64,000 bases of DNA from the NCBI GenBank assembly GCA_002720865.1, contig PBIO01000014.1:806001-870000 (forward strand), read 5' to 3'. The notes under the pieces were generated by a model. That model was not told where the DNA came from, did no database searches, and worked only from the letters and a program-made list of their open reading frames with translations. Positions 25,186 to 33,917 of the stretch are shown here, piece after piece. Both the position numbers and the translations under genes were made by a program. Every line of letters begins with the position of its first letter. Position 1 is the first letter of the stretch. Source of the DNA: Halobacteriovorax sp. GTDB lineage: Bacteria > Bdellovibrionota > Bacteriovoracia > Bacteriovoracales > Bacteriovoracaceae.

Positions 25186-26070
25186 ATGAAGCTGTTCGTT
25201 TATTTTTTATTACTTACAAGTCTTGTGACAAATCTGTATGCCACGGAACCAGAAGATGATTTTGCGGAAATTGAATTAGACTCATTTCATCTTAAAGAAG
25301 TTGTAAATGATTCTGAAGATTCAACTTTTGTTCCAGTTGAAATAAAGATGGAAAAGCCAAATGATGATCAAAGATCTCGTGGAGTTGTGAACAGGCTTAT
25401 CATCTCTTATGGACAAATTTCCGCTGAAAACTTTGAGACTACTTTTGAATCTAATAATGAGGATCGTGGTCTTAATGGAAATTTCGATATCAATAGATTT
25501 AATGAGATTATGAAAGAGGAGCTAAAACTTCGCGCCAGTCATATCATTACAATTGAATACTATATTACCGATGCTCTTAGTATTGAGCTAGGTGATACCT
25601 ATAGAGAACAAGGAATGGATAGAACTCAAGTTGGAGAGTATTCCCCTAGCTCTGGTGGCGGAAACCTATTAGGTGGTGGAGGAAGTACCTCGACACCATA
25701 TTATATGGATCATGAGGACCGTACTCATGATATTACCTTGGGACTTGGTTACACTGTAAAGGTTATGGATAATAACTTTGGGAAAATAGAAATTACATTT
25801 AAAGGTAATGCTGGTTTAGTACATATGGATACGAGAACAGAAGTAGACTATGGAACTCCAGAAAACTATGTTTACGAGTATGAAGGAGTTGCTGGTTATT
25901 CTCTAGGTGCTGGAGTTAGGGCGAGATATAGCTATAAAAACTTTTTTATCCAAGGTGGAGTAGATTATAAAAACTATGTTATCGCGCCTATGGAGCATTC
26001 TGATGGTAGCACTAGTCAGATCAACCAAAGGGGTTTTATGGCCTACTTTGGAATTGGGATTAGATTCTAA
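25186..26070 (+). CDS. Outer-membrane beta-barrel protein
   Basis: 294 residues. Signal peptide FVYFLLLTSLVTNLYA (cleaved near 19), an acidic N-terminal plug-like segment, then alternating hydrophobic strands from about residue 60 to the end. It ends in FMAYFGIGIRF, the aromatic-terminal strand used for BAM-dependent insertion. A Gly/Ser-rich loop lies near 150-165. I cannot assign a substrate. AGAGAGGAAATGC precedes ATG 25186, and a strong terminator follows. Confidence 0.75.
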   Translation: MKLFVYFLLLTSLVTNLYATEPEDDFAEIELDSFHLKEVVNDSEDSTFVPVEIKMEKPNDDQRSRGVVNRLIISYGQISAENFETTFESNNEDRGLNGNFDINRFNEIMKEELKLRASHIITIEYYITDALSIELGDTYREQGMDRTQVGEYSPSSGGGNLLGGGGSTSTPYYMDHEDRTHDITLGLGYTVKVMDNNFGKIEITFKGNAGLVHMDTRTEVDYGTPENYVYEYEGVAGYSLGAGVRARYSYKNFFIQGGVDYKNYVIAPMEHSDGSTSQINQRGFMAYFGIGIRF

Positions 26071-26075
26071 AAAAC

Positions 26076-26104
26076 AAAAGGCACCTTTTAGGTGCCTTTT
26101 TTAT
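26076..26104 (+). terminator. Strong bidirectional Rho-independent terminator
   Basis: AAAAGGCACCT (26076-26086), loop TTT, AGGTGCCTTTT (26090-26100), then more T on the plus strand. A-rich flanks make it work on the minus strand too, where it overlaps the stop of the 40-residue gene. Confidence 0.9.
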
Positions 26105-26223
26105 TGTGTAAATGCGTCTAACACGACCACAAATAAAATCATAATGGCAAAAGCAAACGGGGTTAAGAGTAATAATGTATTGATTAACCCCGCTTCAATT
26201 AAAGTAAGTACTGGGGTATTCAT
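26101..26223 (-). CDS. 40-residue membrane peptide
   Basis: ATG 26223 is preceded by AAAAGGAGGATAGA, one of the best ribosome-binding sites in the window. The product is a single hydrophobic helix (LINTLLLLTPFAFAIMILFVVVL) with an acidic residue before and after it. The gene begins 12 bases after the stop of bL25/Ctc and ends in the shared terminator, so it is the last gene of that operon. Size and shape resemble small regulatory or subunit peptides of membrane complexes. Family unknown. Confidence 0.72.
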   Translation of the reverse strand: MNTPVLTLIEAGLINTLLLLTPFAFAIMILFVVVLDAFTQ

Positions 26224-26235
26224 TCTATCCTCCTT

Positions 26236-26838
26236 TTAAGAAGGGATGGAGATAGGCATGGGTTCTAAAATGGGCTTCCAAAACTCAACCATCTCTTCAT
26301 CCGTTTTAATTGGTGGCCTACAAACGGCAATAACCGTATTGTCGTTTTCTTCAATCTCGATATCCTCTTCAACATCTAAATCATCAACTGTTAAGGCTTC
26401 ACCGATTTTTAAGTTCTTAACATTCTCTTCAATTCTTTCTGGAATATCCTCGACCATCCCATAAACATTTAAAGAATCTTTTAGAACAACTAAGACACCA
26501 CCATTTTTTACACCTTTTGGAGTACCTTCTAGTTTTACGGGAATCTCAACTTTGTTTTCCCTGTCTTTAGGTAGTTCAACGAGAGAGAAATGAAGTGGTT
26601 CCTTTGATATTGGATCTTTGTGAATATCAATAAACTTTACAAACCTAGGACCTAAAACAGTGTCCACCTTATAAAGCTCTCCTGGCTCTTTTAAGGCCTT
26701 CTTAAGCTCTTTCTTAGGCATCCTAATGGGAGTGCTATCAATTGTTTTTCCATATATTGATCCAGGAACAAAACCGTTCTCTCTAAGTTCCCATACTTTT
26801 CTATTTTTATTTCTCTTCTTAATATTTAAAAAATTCAT
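26236..26838 (-). CDS. Ribosomal protein bL25 / general stress protein Ctc family
   Basis: 200 residues, the long (Ctc) form. The N-terminal domain has WELRENGFVPGSIYGK, matching the 5S rRNA-binding domain of bL25; the C-terminal beta domain has VPVKLEGTPKGVKNGG-type residues (IPVKLEGTPKGVKNGGVL) and KIGEALTVDDL. In the usual arrangement this gene sits with pth and prs; here it sits in an operon of apparent stress genes, so it may be a second copy. AAAAGGATTAAAA precedes ATG 26838. Confidence 0.85.
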   Translation of the reverse strand: MNFLNIKKRNKNRKVWELRENGFVPGSIYGKTIDSTPIRMPKKELKKALKEPGELYKVDTVLGPRFVKFIDIHKDPISKEPLHFSLVELPKDRENKVEIPVKLEGTPKGVKNGGVLVVLKDSLNVYGMVEDIPERIEENVKNLKIGEALTVDDLDVEEDIEIEENDNTVIAVCRPPIKTDEEMVEFWKPILEPMPISIPS

Positions 26839-26891
26839 TTTTAATCCTTTTGTTCATTCGTTAGCAGTTTAGTTTTAGTCCGTTTGAAATT

Positions 26892-27530
26892 CTAGCTGGC
26901 TAAAACCATTCCAAGCTTCAGTGCTTTTTGAGTACTGAATGGAAGTTTCGTCGACCTATCAATCAAGGCTCCTGTAAAATAGGCCTTCTCTAGGTCTGTC
27001 TCCCTAAGGTCAGCACCTCTCATATCACTTCGCCTTAAGTTGGCTTTGAAGAAGGTACACTGTCTCATATCAGCTCCTCTAAGGTTTGCTTCTCTCATCT
27101 TTGTTAAAAAGAATGAGCAACCTCTAGCATTTGCGTCTTCAAAGTTAGACCTATCCATGTCAGATCTCATAAAGCTCACATTCATAAGAAATGCCTTTTT
27201 GAAGTTAGAACTCCAAATCCTAAGGTTTCTCATTTTCGTATTAACGATTTCTGAGGCCACAAATTTAGCTCTTTTTAGGTTGGCAAACTTAAACCAGGTT
27301 TTGTCAATATGACTTCCTGAAAAGTCAGCCTCTCTTAAGTCGGCTCTTCCTAGGTTTGCCCCTACAATATCGGAGCCCGAAAAATTGGCACCTTGAGCAT
27401 TTGCAGCATTCATATTAACGTTCTCTATTTTGGAGTTAGAAAAGTCTTTGCCCTCTAAGTCCTTTAATCTGAGATCGTTTATATCTTGTAGTTTCTCATC
27501 TAACATTTTATCAAATTCTTTTATTGCCAT
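26892..27530 (-). CDS. Pentapeptide-repeat protein
   Basis: 212 residues. From about 20 to 195 the sequence follows A(D/N)LxX-type pentads with central Leu/Phe/Met: GANLGRADLREADFSGS, then REANLRGADMRQCTFFKANL and RGADLRETDLEKAYF. Such repeats fold as a right-handed quadrilateral beta-helix; some (Qnr, MfpA) mimic DNA and protect gyrase, but most have no known role. It is cytosolic and lacks a signal. The start overlaps the HPF-like stop by ten bases; ACGGAG precedes it. Confidence 0.88.
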   Translation of the reverse strand: MAIKEFDKMLDEKLQDINDLRLKDLEGKDFSNSKIENVNMNAANAQGANFSGSDIVGANLGRADLREADFSGSHIDKTWFKFANLKRAKFVASEIVNTKMRNLRIWSSNFKKAFLMNVSFMRSDMDRSNFEDANARGCSFFLTKMREANLRGADMRQCTFFKANLRRSDMRGADLRETDLEKAYFTGALIDRSTKLPFSTQKALKLGMVLAS

Positions 27531-28000
27531 ATCATACTCCGTTTTAAGTTATTGCGAGCCTTTGCTGTTTTCCATTTCTTTCTTTCGCCTACAACGGCTT
27601 CTTCTAAAACTTCTAAAGAATTGGATACTGCTCGAGATAAATTCTCTGATGCCTTTCTCGCATATAAGACCCCTGTTCCTGGTCTTTTTAAGGCAACTCC
27701 ACAACTAATAATTTCATCATTTTCTGCTCTCTTTGAGTTTTCCTTGTCGAGCCAAATTTCGACTTTCCATTTGCCACTATTAGAAAACTTTCCGAGTGCC
27801 GATTTAATAAAATACTTAATCGTGCTTACGGTTTTTTGATAACTGGTATCAATATTACTATGTACTTCTAGCTCAGGTGTTTTTGCTTCAGAGCTTGGTG
27901 CAGAAGTAGGGTTACGTTTTTCAACAAACCTCTTATAAACCTCTGAATCCTCAAAAGATTCCCAGTTATCAATAACTTGTTCATTCTTTTTATTGCTCAT
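27521..28000 (-). CDS. HPF/RaiA-like protein (possible ribosome-associated factor)
   Basis: 159 residues from ATG 28000, behind ACAGGAGGCATT; a longer frame lacks support. Residues 1-60 look disordered. The C-terminal ~95 residues resemble the hibernation-promoting factor fold: KWKVEIWLDKEN, ISCGVALKRPG, GVLYARKASENLSRAVSNSL and EVLEEAVVGERKKWK, compare HPF strands and the final helix carrying DMYAAID-type residues. The order and spacing fit, but identity is low and the first strand is unclear. It is the first gene of the operon that leads to the pentapeptide protein, bL25/Ctc and the membrane peptide. Confidence 0.5.
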   Translation of the reverse strand: MSNKKNEQVIDNWESFEDSEVYKRFVEKRNPTSAPSSEAKTPELEVHSNIDTSYQKTVSTIKYFIKSALGKFSNSGKWKVEIWLDKENSKRAENDEIISCGVALKRPGTGVLYARKASENLSRAVSNSLEVLEEAVVGERKKWKTAKARNNLKRSMIWQ

Positions 28001-28109
28001 AATGCCTCCTGTTGCATTGTCTAATACTATTATCGCACTATTTGCTGTTAATCTAAAATACATATAATATTAGTTCTATATAATATAAAATCTATATAGG
28101 AGCTAAGCC

Positions 28110-28982
28110 TTGTATAAGTTCAACTTTAATCATTTACACTACTTCATGACCATTGCTAGAGAGGGATCGATCGTAAAAGCTTCCAAAAAGCTTCATATTA
28201 CTCAGCCCGCACTTAGCCATCAGTTAAAGCTTTTTGAAGAGGACTTAGGCGAAAAGCTTTTTGATAGAAAAGGAAAACGCTTAGCTATTAATGATCATGG
28301 AAGAAAAGTTCTAGAATATGGAGATAGGATTTTTAGGCAATCAGATGAATTGCAACAGGTCATTAAAACAGGCGAGATAAGCACTTCTAAGATTGTTAAA
28401 GTGGGAGTTATTTCTTGGCTCCCGGCTGAACATGTCTACGAATTCATAAGACCGCTTCTGTATATGTCGCAAATTAAAGTGCAAATTATACAAAAAGATT
28501 TAGCTTCACTTCTAAAAGATGTTCAAACAGATGCCCTCGATTTAATCCTTTGTGATTCTCCTTATTCAGGAAGATCAAAAAAATTAATGGGTAAAAAAAT
28601 TCATTCTGAACCAATTATTTGCTTGGCTTCCTCAAATGAAAAACTAAAGGGTAAGTTTCCTGCAAATATTAACTCTAAGAAAGCTATTTCATATTCAGAG
28701 GCATCTGAAATTAGAGACCATGTTGATGGATTTATCCTTGATAATAATCTAAGCCTAAATATTGTAGGGGAGCTCTCTGATGCATCCCTGGCGCTTTATG
28801 CTATAGAAAAAGGGGACGTCATTGGCTTTCTGCCCCTAACTAAAGCAAAAGAGGCTTTGAGAGGAAATAGAGTTAAAAAGTTAGGAGAGATTTCTAAGGC
28901 CAGATTTTCACTATGGGCGATATATAAAAAAAATCAGGGGCGCTCTAGCATTATTACAAACTTGATAAAGAGGAATGATTAA
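28110..28982 (+). CDS. LysR-type transcriptional regulator (NhaR-like)
   Basis: 290 residues. N-terminal winged helix: FNHLHYFMTIAREGSIVKAS, then LHITQPALSHQLKLFEEDLG and LFDRKGK, typical of LysR and close to NhaR. The C-terminal part is the periplasmic-binding-like effector domain. It is divergent from the HPF-like operon with 109 bases between the starts, which would be its natural target. Within that gap CTATAT and ATATAG flank an AT-rich centre close to the start. TTG 28110 follows TATAGGAGC. Confidence 0.88.
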   Translation: MYKFNFNHLHYFMTIAREGSIVKASKKLHITQPALSHQLKLFEEDLGEKLFDRKGKRLAINDHGRKVLEYGDRIFRQSDELQQVIKTGEISTSKIVKVGVISWLPAEHVYEFIRPLLYMSQIKVQIIQKDLASLLKDVQTDALDLILCDSPYSGRSKKLMGKKIHSEPIICLASSNEKLKGKFPANINSKKAISYSEASEIRDHVDGFILDNNLSLNIVGELSDASLALYAIEKGDVIGFLPLTKAKEALRGNRVKKLGEISKARFSLWAIYKKNQGRSSIITNLIKRND

Positions 28983-29942
28983 TTATTTTAGTAAATCATC
29001 TGGTATATCGGATGCTTCAATTTGAAGGTCAACGTCCTCATATCTTTTTGGAAGCTGAGAGATTTTAGACTTTATTAGCTCTTGAAGTTTTTGGATAGAA
29101 ATAAGTTGTTCATCGGACTTTTTCCATATCGCATATATTTTGATTCGTAGGGGGTCACTAAACTTAAAAGTTTTTATACCCTCATAATTATCAAGTGGGT
29201 TTTCAGGCATGAACATAACACACCGACCTCGCTCGCATAAATCTCTTAAAAACTGTGGATGATCACTATAAATTATCTCTCTTGGAATAGAAGCCTTCTC
29301 TCTTAAGTACCCAGCTACCGCCTTGTTCAATCTTTTATCTCTATTCGTGGCCGCAAAAGGAATATTTATAAGTAGATCTTTTTTATCTTTAAACTTTCCA
29401 TAGAGTTCTTCACTACAAGCGAAAAGAACTTCGAATGATCCAATCTCACTATAGTTTAAGCTTTTTCTCTTTGGTTCTCGAACAGAAATGCCCCAGTCTA
29501 TATTTCCCTTAAGTAAGTTATCTATAAGGAGCTCGTGCACATCTTGTCTGGAGGTATTCACAGTTCCAAATTGAGCATATAGGTCCCAAAACTGTGATGT
29601 AAAGCTACAGGCAAGTTCTGTAGAAATTGTATCCTCTATTCCTACGTTTACGGGGTATCCGCCGATATCATCGCTAGAATAGTGGTCTAATAGCTTGGAG
29701 CCAGTTTCAAAAATTGGTTTAACTTGATCGAGGAGCTTAAAGCCTTCGGAGTTTAACTCAAGGCCTTTTGAGCTTCTTATAAAGAATTTCTTTTGAAACT
29801 TTGCTTCGAGTTTTTTTAGGTGCTCACTTAAAGTAGAGGGGGCCAGTTTTAATTTAGAAGCTGCTTCCTTTAGGGAGCTAGACCTTGCTACTTCATAGAA
29901 GTAGTAGAGCTGGTTCCAATTAATTTCTTTTAGTTGTTCCAA
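28983..29942 (-). CDS. LysR-type transcriptional regulator
   Basis: 319 residues. Helix-turn-helix: INWNQLYYFYEVARSSSLKE, then LKLAPSTLSEHLKKLEAKF. The C-terminal effector-binding domain follows. It resembles the LysR protein encoded tail to tail with it (adjacent stops), so the two may have arisen by duplication. Start TTG 29942 is preceded by AAAGGGATATTTC, and that ribosome-binding site lies in the second arm of a perfect 13-bp hairpin. Confidence 0.87.
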   Translation of the reverse strand: MEQLKEINWNQLYYFYEVARSSSLKEAASKLKLAPSTLSEHLKKLEAKFQKKFFIRSSKGLELNSEGFKLLDQVKPIFETGSKLLDHYSSDDIGGYPVNVGIEDTISTELACSFTSQFWDLYAQFGTVNTSRQDVHELLIDNLLKGNIDWGISVREPKRKSLNYSEIGSFEVLFACSEELYGKFKDKKDLLINIPFAATNRDKRLNKAVAGYLREKASIPREIIYSDHPQFLRDLCERGRCVMFMPENPLDNYEGIKTFKFSDPLRIKIYAIWKKSDEQLISIQKLQELIKSKISQLPKRYEDVDLQIEASDIPDDLLK

Positions 29943-29944
29943 GA

Positions 29945-29974
29945 AATATCCCTTTAGTGGTCTAAAGGGATATT
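29945..29974 (-). promoter_or_regulatory. Perfect 13-bp inverted repeat over the ribosome-binding site of the LysR gene
   Basis: AATATCCCTTTAG (29945-29957), loop TGGT, CTAAAGGGATATT (29962-29974). On the mRNA the second arm contains AAAGGGA, the only Shine-Dalgarno sequence for TTG 29942. It can act as an operator in DNA or as an mRNA hairpin that hides the ribosome-binding site. Confidence 0.75.
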
Positions 29975-30014
29975 ATCATAGGTCTTATTGATTTGCTGAA
30001 GCGGTGCTCTGCTT

Positions 30015-30194
30015 CTATAGAACGGAAAGGCAATCGTCTGAAATTAAGCTCTTTCTTGTATGGTTGTTAGGCGTATCTAGTTTATTTTCAAGTACTTTTC
30101 TTTCCTTTAGCGTGCAATAGGCACTGTTCTTCGTCTTTAGTAACGAGATCCTTTGCTTCATCTTTCTTTTTTTTCTAAACATAACTGCTTTCAT
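30015..30194 (-). CDS. Small basic protein, 59 residues
   Basis: ATG 30194 follows TTAAGGAGAAAC, a strong ribosome-binding site, eight bases after the stop of the upstream gene. The product is very basic at the N-terminus (MKAVMFRKKRKMKQRISLLK) and polar elsewhere, with two cysteines. No membrane segment. It is likely co-expressed with the 160-residue protein and could bind nucleic acid. Family unknown. Confidence 0.6.
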   Translation of the reverse strand: MKAVMFRKKRKMKQRISLLKTKNSAYCTLKERKVLENKLDTPNNHTRKSLISDDCLSVL

Positions 30195-30202
30195 GTTTCT
30201 CC

Positions 30203-30685
30203 TTAAGTTGTTATTCCTATATTTTCTAAAAGATGCTCTGAGTGGTCCTGTTTTTGATCTAGGATATAACTAGCTTCAATAACAAGTTTCTCTTTGAGCT
30301 CATTAAAAAGTTTTCTTTCACTGACCGAGATTTTTTTTTCTTTTTTAAGAATGTTTAAGTCGTGAAAAACTTCTAGCATGGGCTTCAAGCTTCCTTTTAA
30401 GAATTTATTTTTAAAATATCTGTATCTGCTACCCTCAATTTCTCCAACATCGATCATCTTTGAGGATTTAAGATCTCTTAGGTATCTCATCAATGTTCTT
30501 TTAGTAGGTAGTTTCCTAAGTGAAATGTCTTCATTGCAAGGAAGGTAATGTATGAGGTCTTTATCTTCTTCGATTACCTTGTGAAATTTCTCTGTCTTTC
30601 CATAAGCACTTACAACTTCTTTACCTACATATTCTCCAGCGCTGATTCCAACTCCAGCTACCAGGTCTCCTCTTGAAAAATCCAT
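30203..30685 (-). CDS. Small cytosolic protein with winged-helix-like segment
   Basis: 160 residues. Residues ~58-92 (LPTKRTLMRYLRDLKSSKMI, then GSRYRYFKNKF) fit a helix-turn-helix and wing. The flanking sequence is helical and charged. AAAGGGGTAAAG precedes ATG 30685. With the 59-residue gene downstream it forms a two-gene operon; a regulator plus small effector, or a toxin-antitoxin-like pair, is conceivable but not shown. Confidence 0.55.
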   Translation of the reverse strand: MDFSRGDLVAGVGISAGEYVGKEVVSAYGKTEKFHKVIEEDKDLIHYLPCNEDISLRKLPTKRTLMRYLRDLKSSKMIDVGEIEGSRYRYFKNKFLKGSLKPMLEVFHDLNILKKEKKISVSERKLFNELKEKLVIEASYILDQKQDHSEHLLENIGITT

Positions 30686-30843
30686 CTTTACCCCTTTATA
30701 AAACTGAGCGATTAATTGCTCTGGGTATTTAAGTATGCCTTCTTATCGGAGAATTATGAATTTGAGATTAATTAAATTCGTAAAAACCGAATCGGCGGAA
30801 AGGTTTATTGAGGTCTGCAGCATGTATCTGCTAATATAAAATC

Positions 30844-31299
30844 ATGCAAAAATACTTATATCTACTTGTAATTACTACACTATTTGCCATTCCTAGAGAT
30901 TTAGAAGCAGCCTGCTCAAAGAAGTGGAGGGCCATTGTAAGGGACGGACCTTCAAATCAATTTGAAAGACTAAAAATGATACCTAAGTACACTCCTTTGA
31001 TCATTGAGGAGATAGATGGCAACTGGTTTCGAGTTAAAGGTTATGATTTTGAAGGTTGGGTTTTTTCAAAATCCGTCTCGGCCAAAATGAATTGTATGAT
31101 TAGCTTGGGTGAAAATGAACCTATTTGTGTTGGTAAAAGGAAAACCAGATCAAGTCGAGTTAGCCTAAGTGAGGGATTTAAAATTCTAAAAAAAGAACTT
31201 GGCTGTAATTTTGTTCAAGACCGTGATGGAAAAAGGTTTTGGATTAACAGCATCGGTGCGTGGCCAGAAAATCAGGCCAAGCTTATTACTATTGATTAA
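30844..31299 (+). CDS. Exported SH3-domain protein
   Basis: 151 residues. Signal peptide YLYLLVITTLFAIPRDLEAA, then a bacterial SH3-like domain: WRAIVRDGPSNQFERLKMIP, GNWFRVKGYDFEGWVFSKSV. Such domains often bind peptidoglycan. Five cysteines in the mature part may form disulfides. ATG 30844 has no Shine-Dalgarno sequence; TAATAT stands about ten bases upstream, so a leaderless message is possible. It overlaps the convergent gene by 11 bases. Confidence 0.72.
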   Translation: MQKYLYLLVITTLFAIPRDLEAACSKKWRAIVRDGPSNQFERLKMIPKYTPLIIEEIDGNWFRVKGYDFEGWVFSKSVSAKMNCMISLGENEPICVGKRKTRSSRVSLSEGFKILKKELGCNFVQDRDGKRFWINSIGAWPENQAKLITID

Positions 31300-31813
31300 A
31301 AAAAGTGATATTTGATTTTCCATCCCGATAGTCGGTTTCCCAGCTTTTTAGCTTTCCCTTTGAGAAAAGCAATTTGTCCGCCCTTACAGGACCCTTCTTA
31401 TAACTAATTTCGTAGAAACTATGATTGCTAGTTTTAGAAACCTCAGTTCTACAGGTTTTCTTTTCGGCCAATAGGAGTAAGTGGTGGGCGCGGCTATTGA
31501 CGATGGCCCATTCCTTTTCTTTATTGATATTAGGGTAGCGAACATAACCAATATTATTTGCGTCAGGATGATTGGGTTCATATCTTAAAAAAGTGTCGTA
31601 TTCTTTATGACCCTTTTGTATTTCACATTTTCCTTTTTTACAGTGGGTAACTTTTCTTGGAAGAAAAGGACCCCCTTCTTCAGTTCTAGTAGTATTGGAA
31701 TTTAAAAAGTTAAAGCTAGAAATCTCAAGCCTAGTGCGAGTTTCTTTTAGGGAATTACAGTCATTGGCCATAAGGCTAATAGGTACGATAATTAAAATAA
31801 GAAGTTTGATCAT
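31289..31813 (-). CDS. Exported protein of unknown function
   Basis: 174 residues from ATG 31813, which follows GCGGAGGATTT. Signal peptide LLILIIVPISLMA. The mature part has four cysteines (NDCN, HCKKGKC, KTCR) and a beta-rich tail. The longer frame would add 22 residues ahead of the signal and is unlikely. The motif HCKKGKCEIQKGH is notable but not assigned. No known family. Confidence 0.62.
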   Translation of the reverse strand: MIKLLILIIVPISLMANDCNSLKETRTRLEISSFNFLNSNTTRTEEGGPFLPRKVTHCKKGKCEIQKGHKEYDTFLRYEPNHPDANNIGYVRYPNINKEKEWAIVNSRAHHLLLLAEKKTCRTEVSKTSNHSFYEISYKKGPVRADKLLFSKGKLKSWETDYRDGKSNITFFNQ

Positions 31814-31975
31814 AAATCCTCCGCCTCTATTATAGCGGGGAATAAATAATTGAGTGTAGGGGGCAAGTATTGACCTCATATAATTTCTAATCTTATTAAT
31901 TTCAATGACTTCATCACTATTTCAAGAATGAAAAATTGCCCTTAGAGAATTCAACTAGTGTTATAAGGAGAATTA

Positions 31976-32290
31976 GTGATTGAAGAAAATGTATTGTACG
32001 GATTTTTAGAAAAACTAAATCAAGAAGCACTTTTACAGATTAAGCGAGAAGGAAAATTGACTCAAGAAAATGCACTTCCATTTTTGATTAAAGATCAGTA
32101 TTCAAAAATTTCACTTATCGAAAAGGAGTTCGCCACGAGGGGAGAGCTTGAAGTTCTTAGAGATGAGGTGCATGAACTCAGAAGAGAATGCATGGAGAGG
32201 TTTGAACATCTAAATAAGTTAATTATTTGGGGATTTGCTGCCCAGTCTTCTTTGATAGCACTACTAGGCTTTGGTCTTTACCTCAAATAA
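31976..32290 (+). CDS. Coiled-coil protein with C-terminal membrane anchor
   Basis: 104 residues, start GTG 31976 after TAAGGAGAATTA. Helical throughout: a coiled coil at about 45-80 (EFATRGELEVLRDEVHELRR) leads into a single C-terminal transmembrane helix (LIIWGFAAQSSLIALLGFGL). The layout resembles small DUF1640/CCDC90-like proteins. It stands tail to tail with rarA. Role unknown. Confidence 0.65.
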   Translation: MIEENVLYGFLEKLNQEALLQIKREGKLTQENALPFLIKDQYSKISLIEKEFATRGELEVLRDEVHELRRECMERFEHLNKLIIWGFAAQSSLIALLGFGLYLK

Positions 32291-32291
32291 A

Positions 32292-33584
32292 CTAATTCCA
32301 AAGTTTATCTAAGCGCTCTTTGATCTTCTTTTCAGTCCCATATTCAGTTGGTTCATAAAACTTTGGAGTGCTTCCGCTTGTATAGGTTTGTTCAACAAAA
32401 GCTCCCTCGTATGAATGAGGGTACTTGTAGTTTTTCTTATGGTCGTGGTGATTGCGAAGATGGTTAGGGACTTCTATGGTGCAGTTTGATTGCACGTATT
32501 CCATGGCCTGATTGATTCCCATATAGGCAGCGTTTGATTTTTCTGCTGCGGCTAAATAAGTTACGGCCTGGGCCAGGTTGATTCTGGCCTCTGGCATTCC
32601 GATTGAGGCCACAGCGCTAAGGGCCGAGGTTGCAATGGTTAGACCCATGGGGTCTGCATTACCCACATCTTCGCTTGCGAAAACGACCAGGCGTCTAGCG
32701 ATAAAGACTGGATCTTCACCACCGTCGAGCATTACCGCAAGCCATAAAAGTGCGGCGTTAGGATCTGAGCCACGCATACTTTTAATAAAGGCAGAGATCA
32801 CATCATAGTGACGATCTTTATCTTTATCGTAGTCGCGAGCGTTTTCTAAAATAAGTTTTTGTATTTGATTAAAGTCGAGAGGTTTATCACCGAGCTCGGC
32901 ATTTTGTCTTTGAACGAGATCTAAAATATTAAGGGCCGTACGAGCATCCCCCCTTGAATAGTCCGCAATAAAGTCGAGGGCCATGGGCGGAGTAGGAATT
33001 TCGTATTTCTTTGAAGTTGTTTCTAAAATGGTTAAAACTTCCTGAGAGCTAAGCCTTGAGAGCTCTACAACTTGAAGTCTTGAAAGTAGTGCCCGGTTTA
33101 CTGAGCTTCTTGGATTCTCAGTAGTGGCACCAATAAGGGTAAAGTCACCGGCCTCCACATGGGGAAGAAGAGCATCTTGCTGAGCTTTATTAAAACGATG
33201 AATTTCATCAATAAAAATGAGGGCTTCTTTGCCAAACATCTTCTTCATTTCTTCGGCACTGGCGATAAGCTTTTTTAAATCGCCGATGCCCCCAAGAACT
33301 GCATTGAAGCGGTAGAATTCAAGTCCCGATCTTTCGGCCAAGATATGGGCAAGGGTTGTTTTGCCAGTTCCAGGAGGTCCCCATAAAACAATGGAAGGAA
33401 GGTTTCTGCTTTTTAAAAAGGGGTATCTTTTAAAAAGATGAGTCTGACCTACATACCCGTCTAGATCTTTAGGACGGGCCCTAAATGCTAGAGGACGCCT
33501 TGCGTCACTTTGAACCATGTTCTGATTCGTGGAATTGTTTTCAAAAAGACCTGTTTGAGCGTCATTTACCACTTGATACCTCAT
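32292..33584 (-). CDS. rarA: Replication-associated recombination protein RarA (MgsA)
   Basis: 430 residues, an AAA+ ATPase related to clamp loaders that works at stalled forks. Walker A GPPGTGKT near 70, Walker [15 protein letters not shown], sensor 1 GATTENP, arginine-finger region RALLSRLQV, and the C-terminal RarA-specific tetramer part ([22 protein letters not shown]). N-terminus has the clamp-like QTGLF, a possible beta-clamp-binding motif. Head to head with rpsU. Confidence 0.93.
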   Translation of the reverse strand: MRYQVVNDAQTGLFENNSTNQNMVQSDARRPLAFRARPKDLDGYVGQTHLFKRYPFLKSRNLPSIVLWGPPGTGKTTLAHILAERSGLEFYRFNAVLGGIGDLKKLIASAEEMKKMFGKEALIFIDEIHRFNKAQQDALLPHVEAGDFTLIGATTENPRSSVNRALLSRLQVVELSRLSSQEVLTILETTSKKYEIPTPPMALDFIADYSRGDARTALNILDLVQRQNAELGDKPLDFNQIQKLILENARDYDKDKDRHYDVISAFIKSMRGSDPNAALLWLAVMLDGGEDPVFIARRLVVFASEDVGNADPMGLTIATSALSAVASIGMPEARINLAQAVTYLAAAEKSNAAYMGINQAMEYVQSNCTIEVPNHLRNHHDHKKNYKYPHSYEGAFVEQTYTSGSTPKFYEPTEYGTEKKIKERLDKLWN

Positions 33585-33677
33585 TGACTTCGCGGGAGCG
33601 CTATCTTAACTTAGGGATTCAAATTTTCAAGGGCCTCAGTAGAGGACATAGCGCTTTTGTAGAGGAGGTGATGACAG

Positions 33678-33905
33678 ATGGCGCCAAAGAACACAGCATT
33701 AAAAGTAGTTATCGACGAGAAGCTAGGTGTAGAGCGTTCGCTGAAGAAATTCAAGCGTATGTGCGAATCTTTTGGAGTTATTCGTGAGTATCGAAAACGT
33801 CAAGAGTATAAAAAGCCTTCTGTTCGGATGAAAGAAAAAACCGAAGCTGCTGAAAAGCGAAGAAAGAAGACACAATTCAAATACGGACGTGGTGGAAAAA
33901 TCTAG
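33678..33905 (+). CDS. rpsU: Ribosomal protein bS21
   Basis: 75 residues, basic, with the bS21 pattern LKVVIDEKLGVERSLKKFKR, RREYRKRQEYKKP-like EYRKRQEYKKPSVRMKEK and a basic C-terminus. A near-perfect AGAGGAGGTGATGACAG precedes ATG 33678. A strong terminator follows, so it is expressed alone. A larger overlapping frame at 33485-33787 is only its shadow. Confidence 0.95.
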   Translation: MAPKNTALKVVIDEKLGVERSLKKFKRMCESFGVIREYRKRQEYKKPSVRMKEKTEAAEKRRKKTQFKYGRGGKI

Positions 33906-33917
33906 TCCTGATAAAGC

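Noticed and set aside
33485-33787. 100-residue frame overlapping rarA and rpsU
   Set aside because: It runs through the rarA start and into the well-supported rpsU gene in another frame; no ribosome-binding site.
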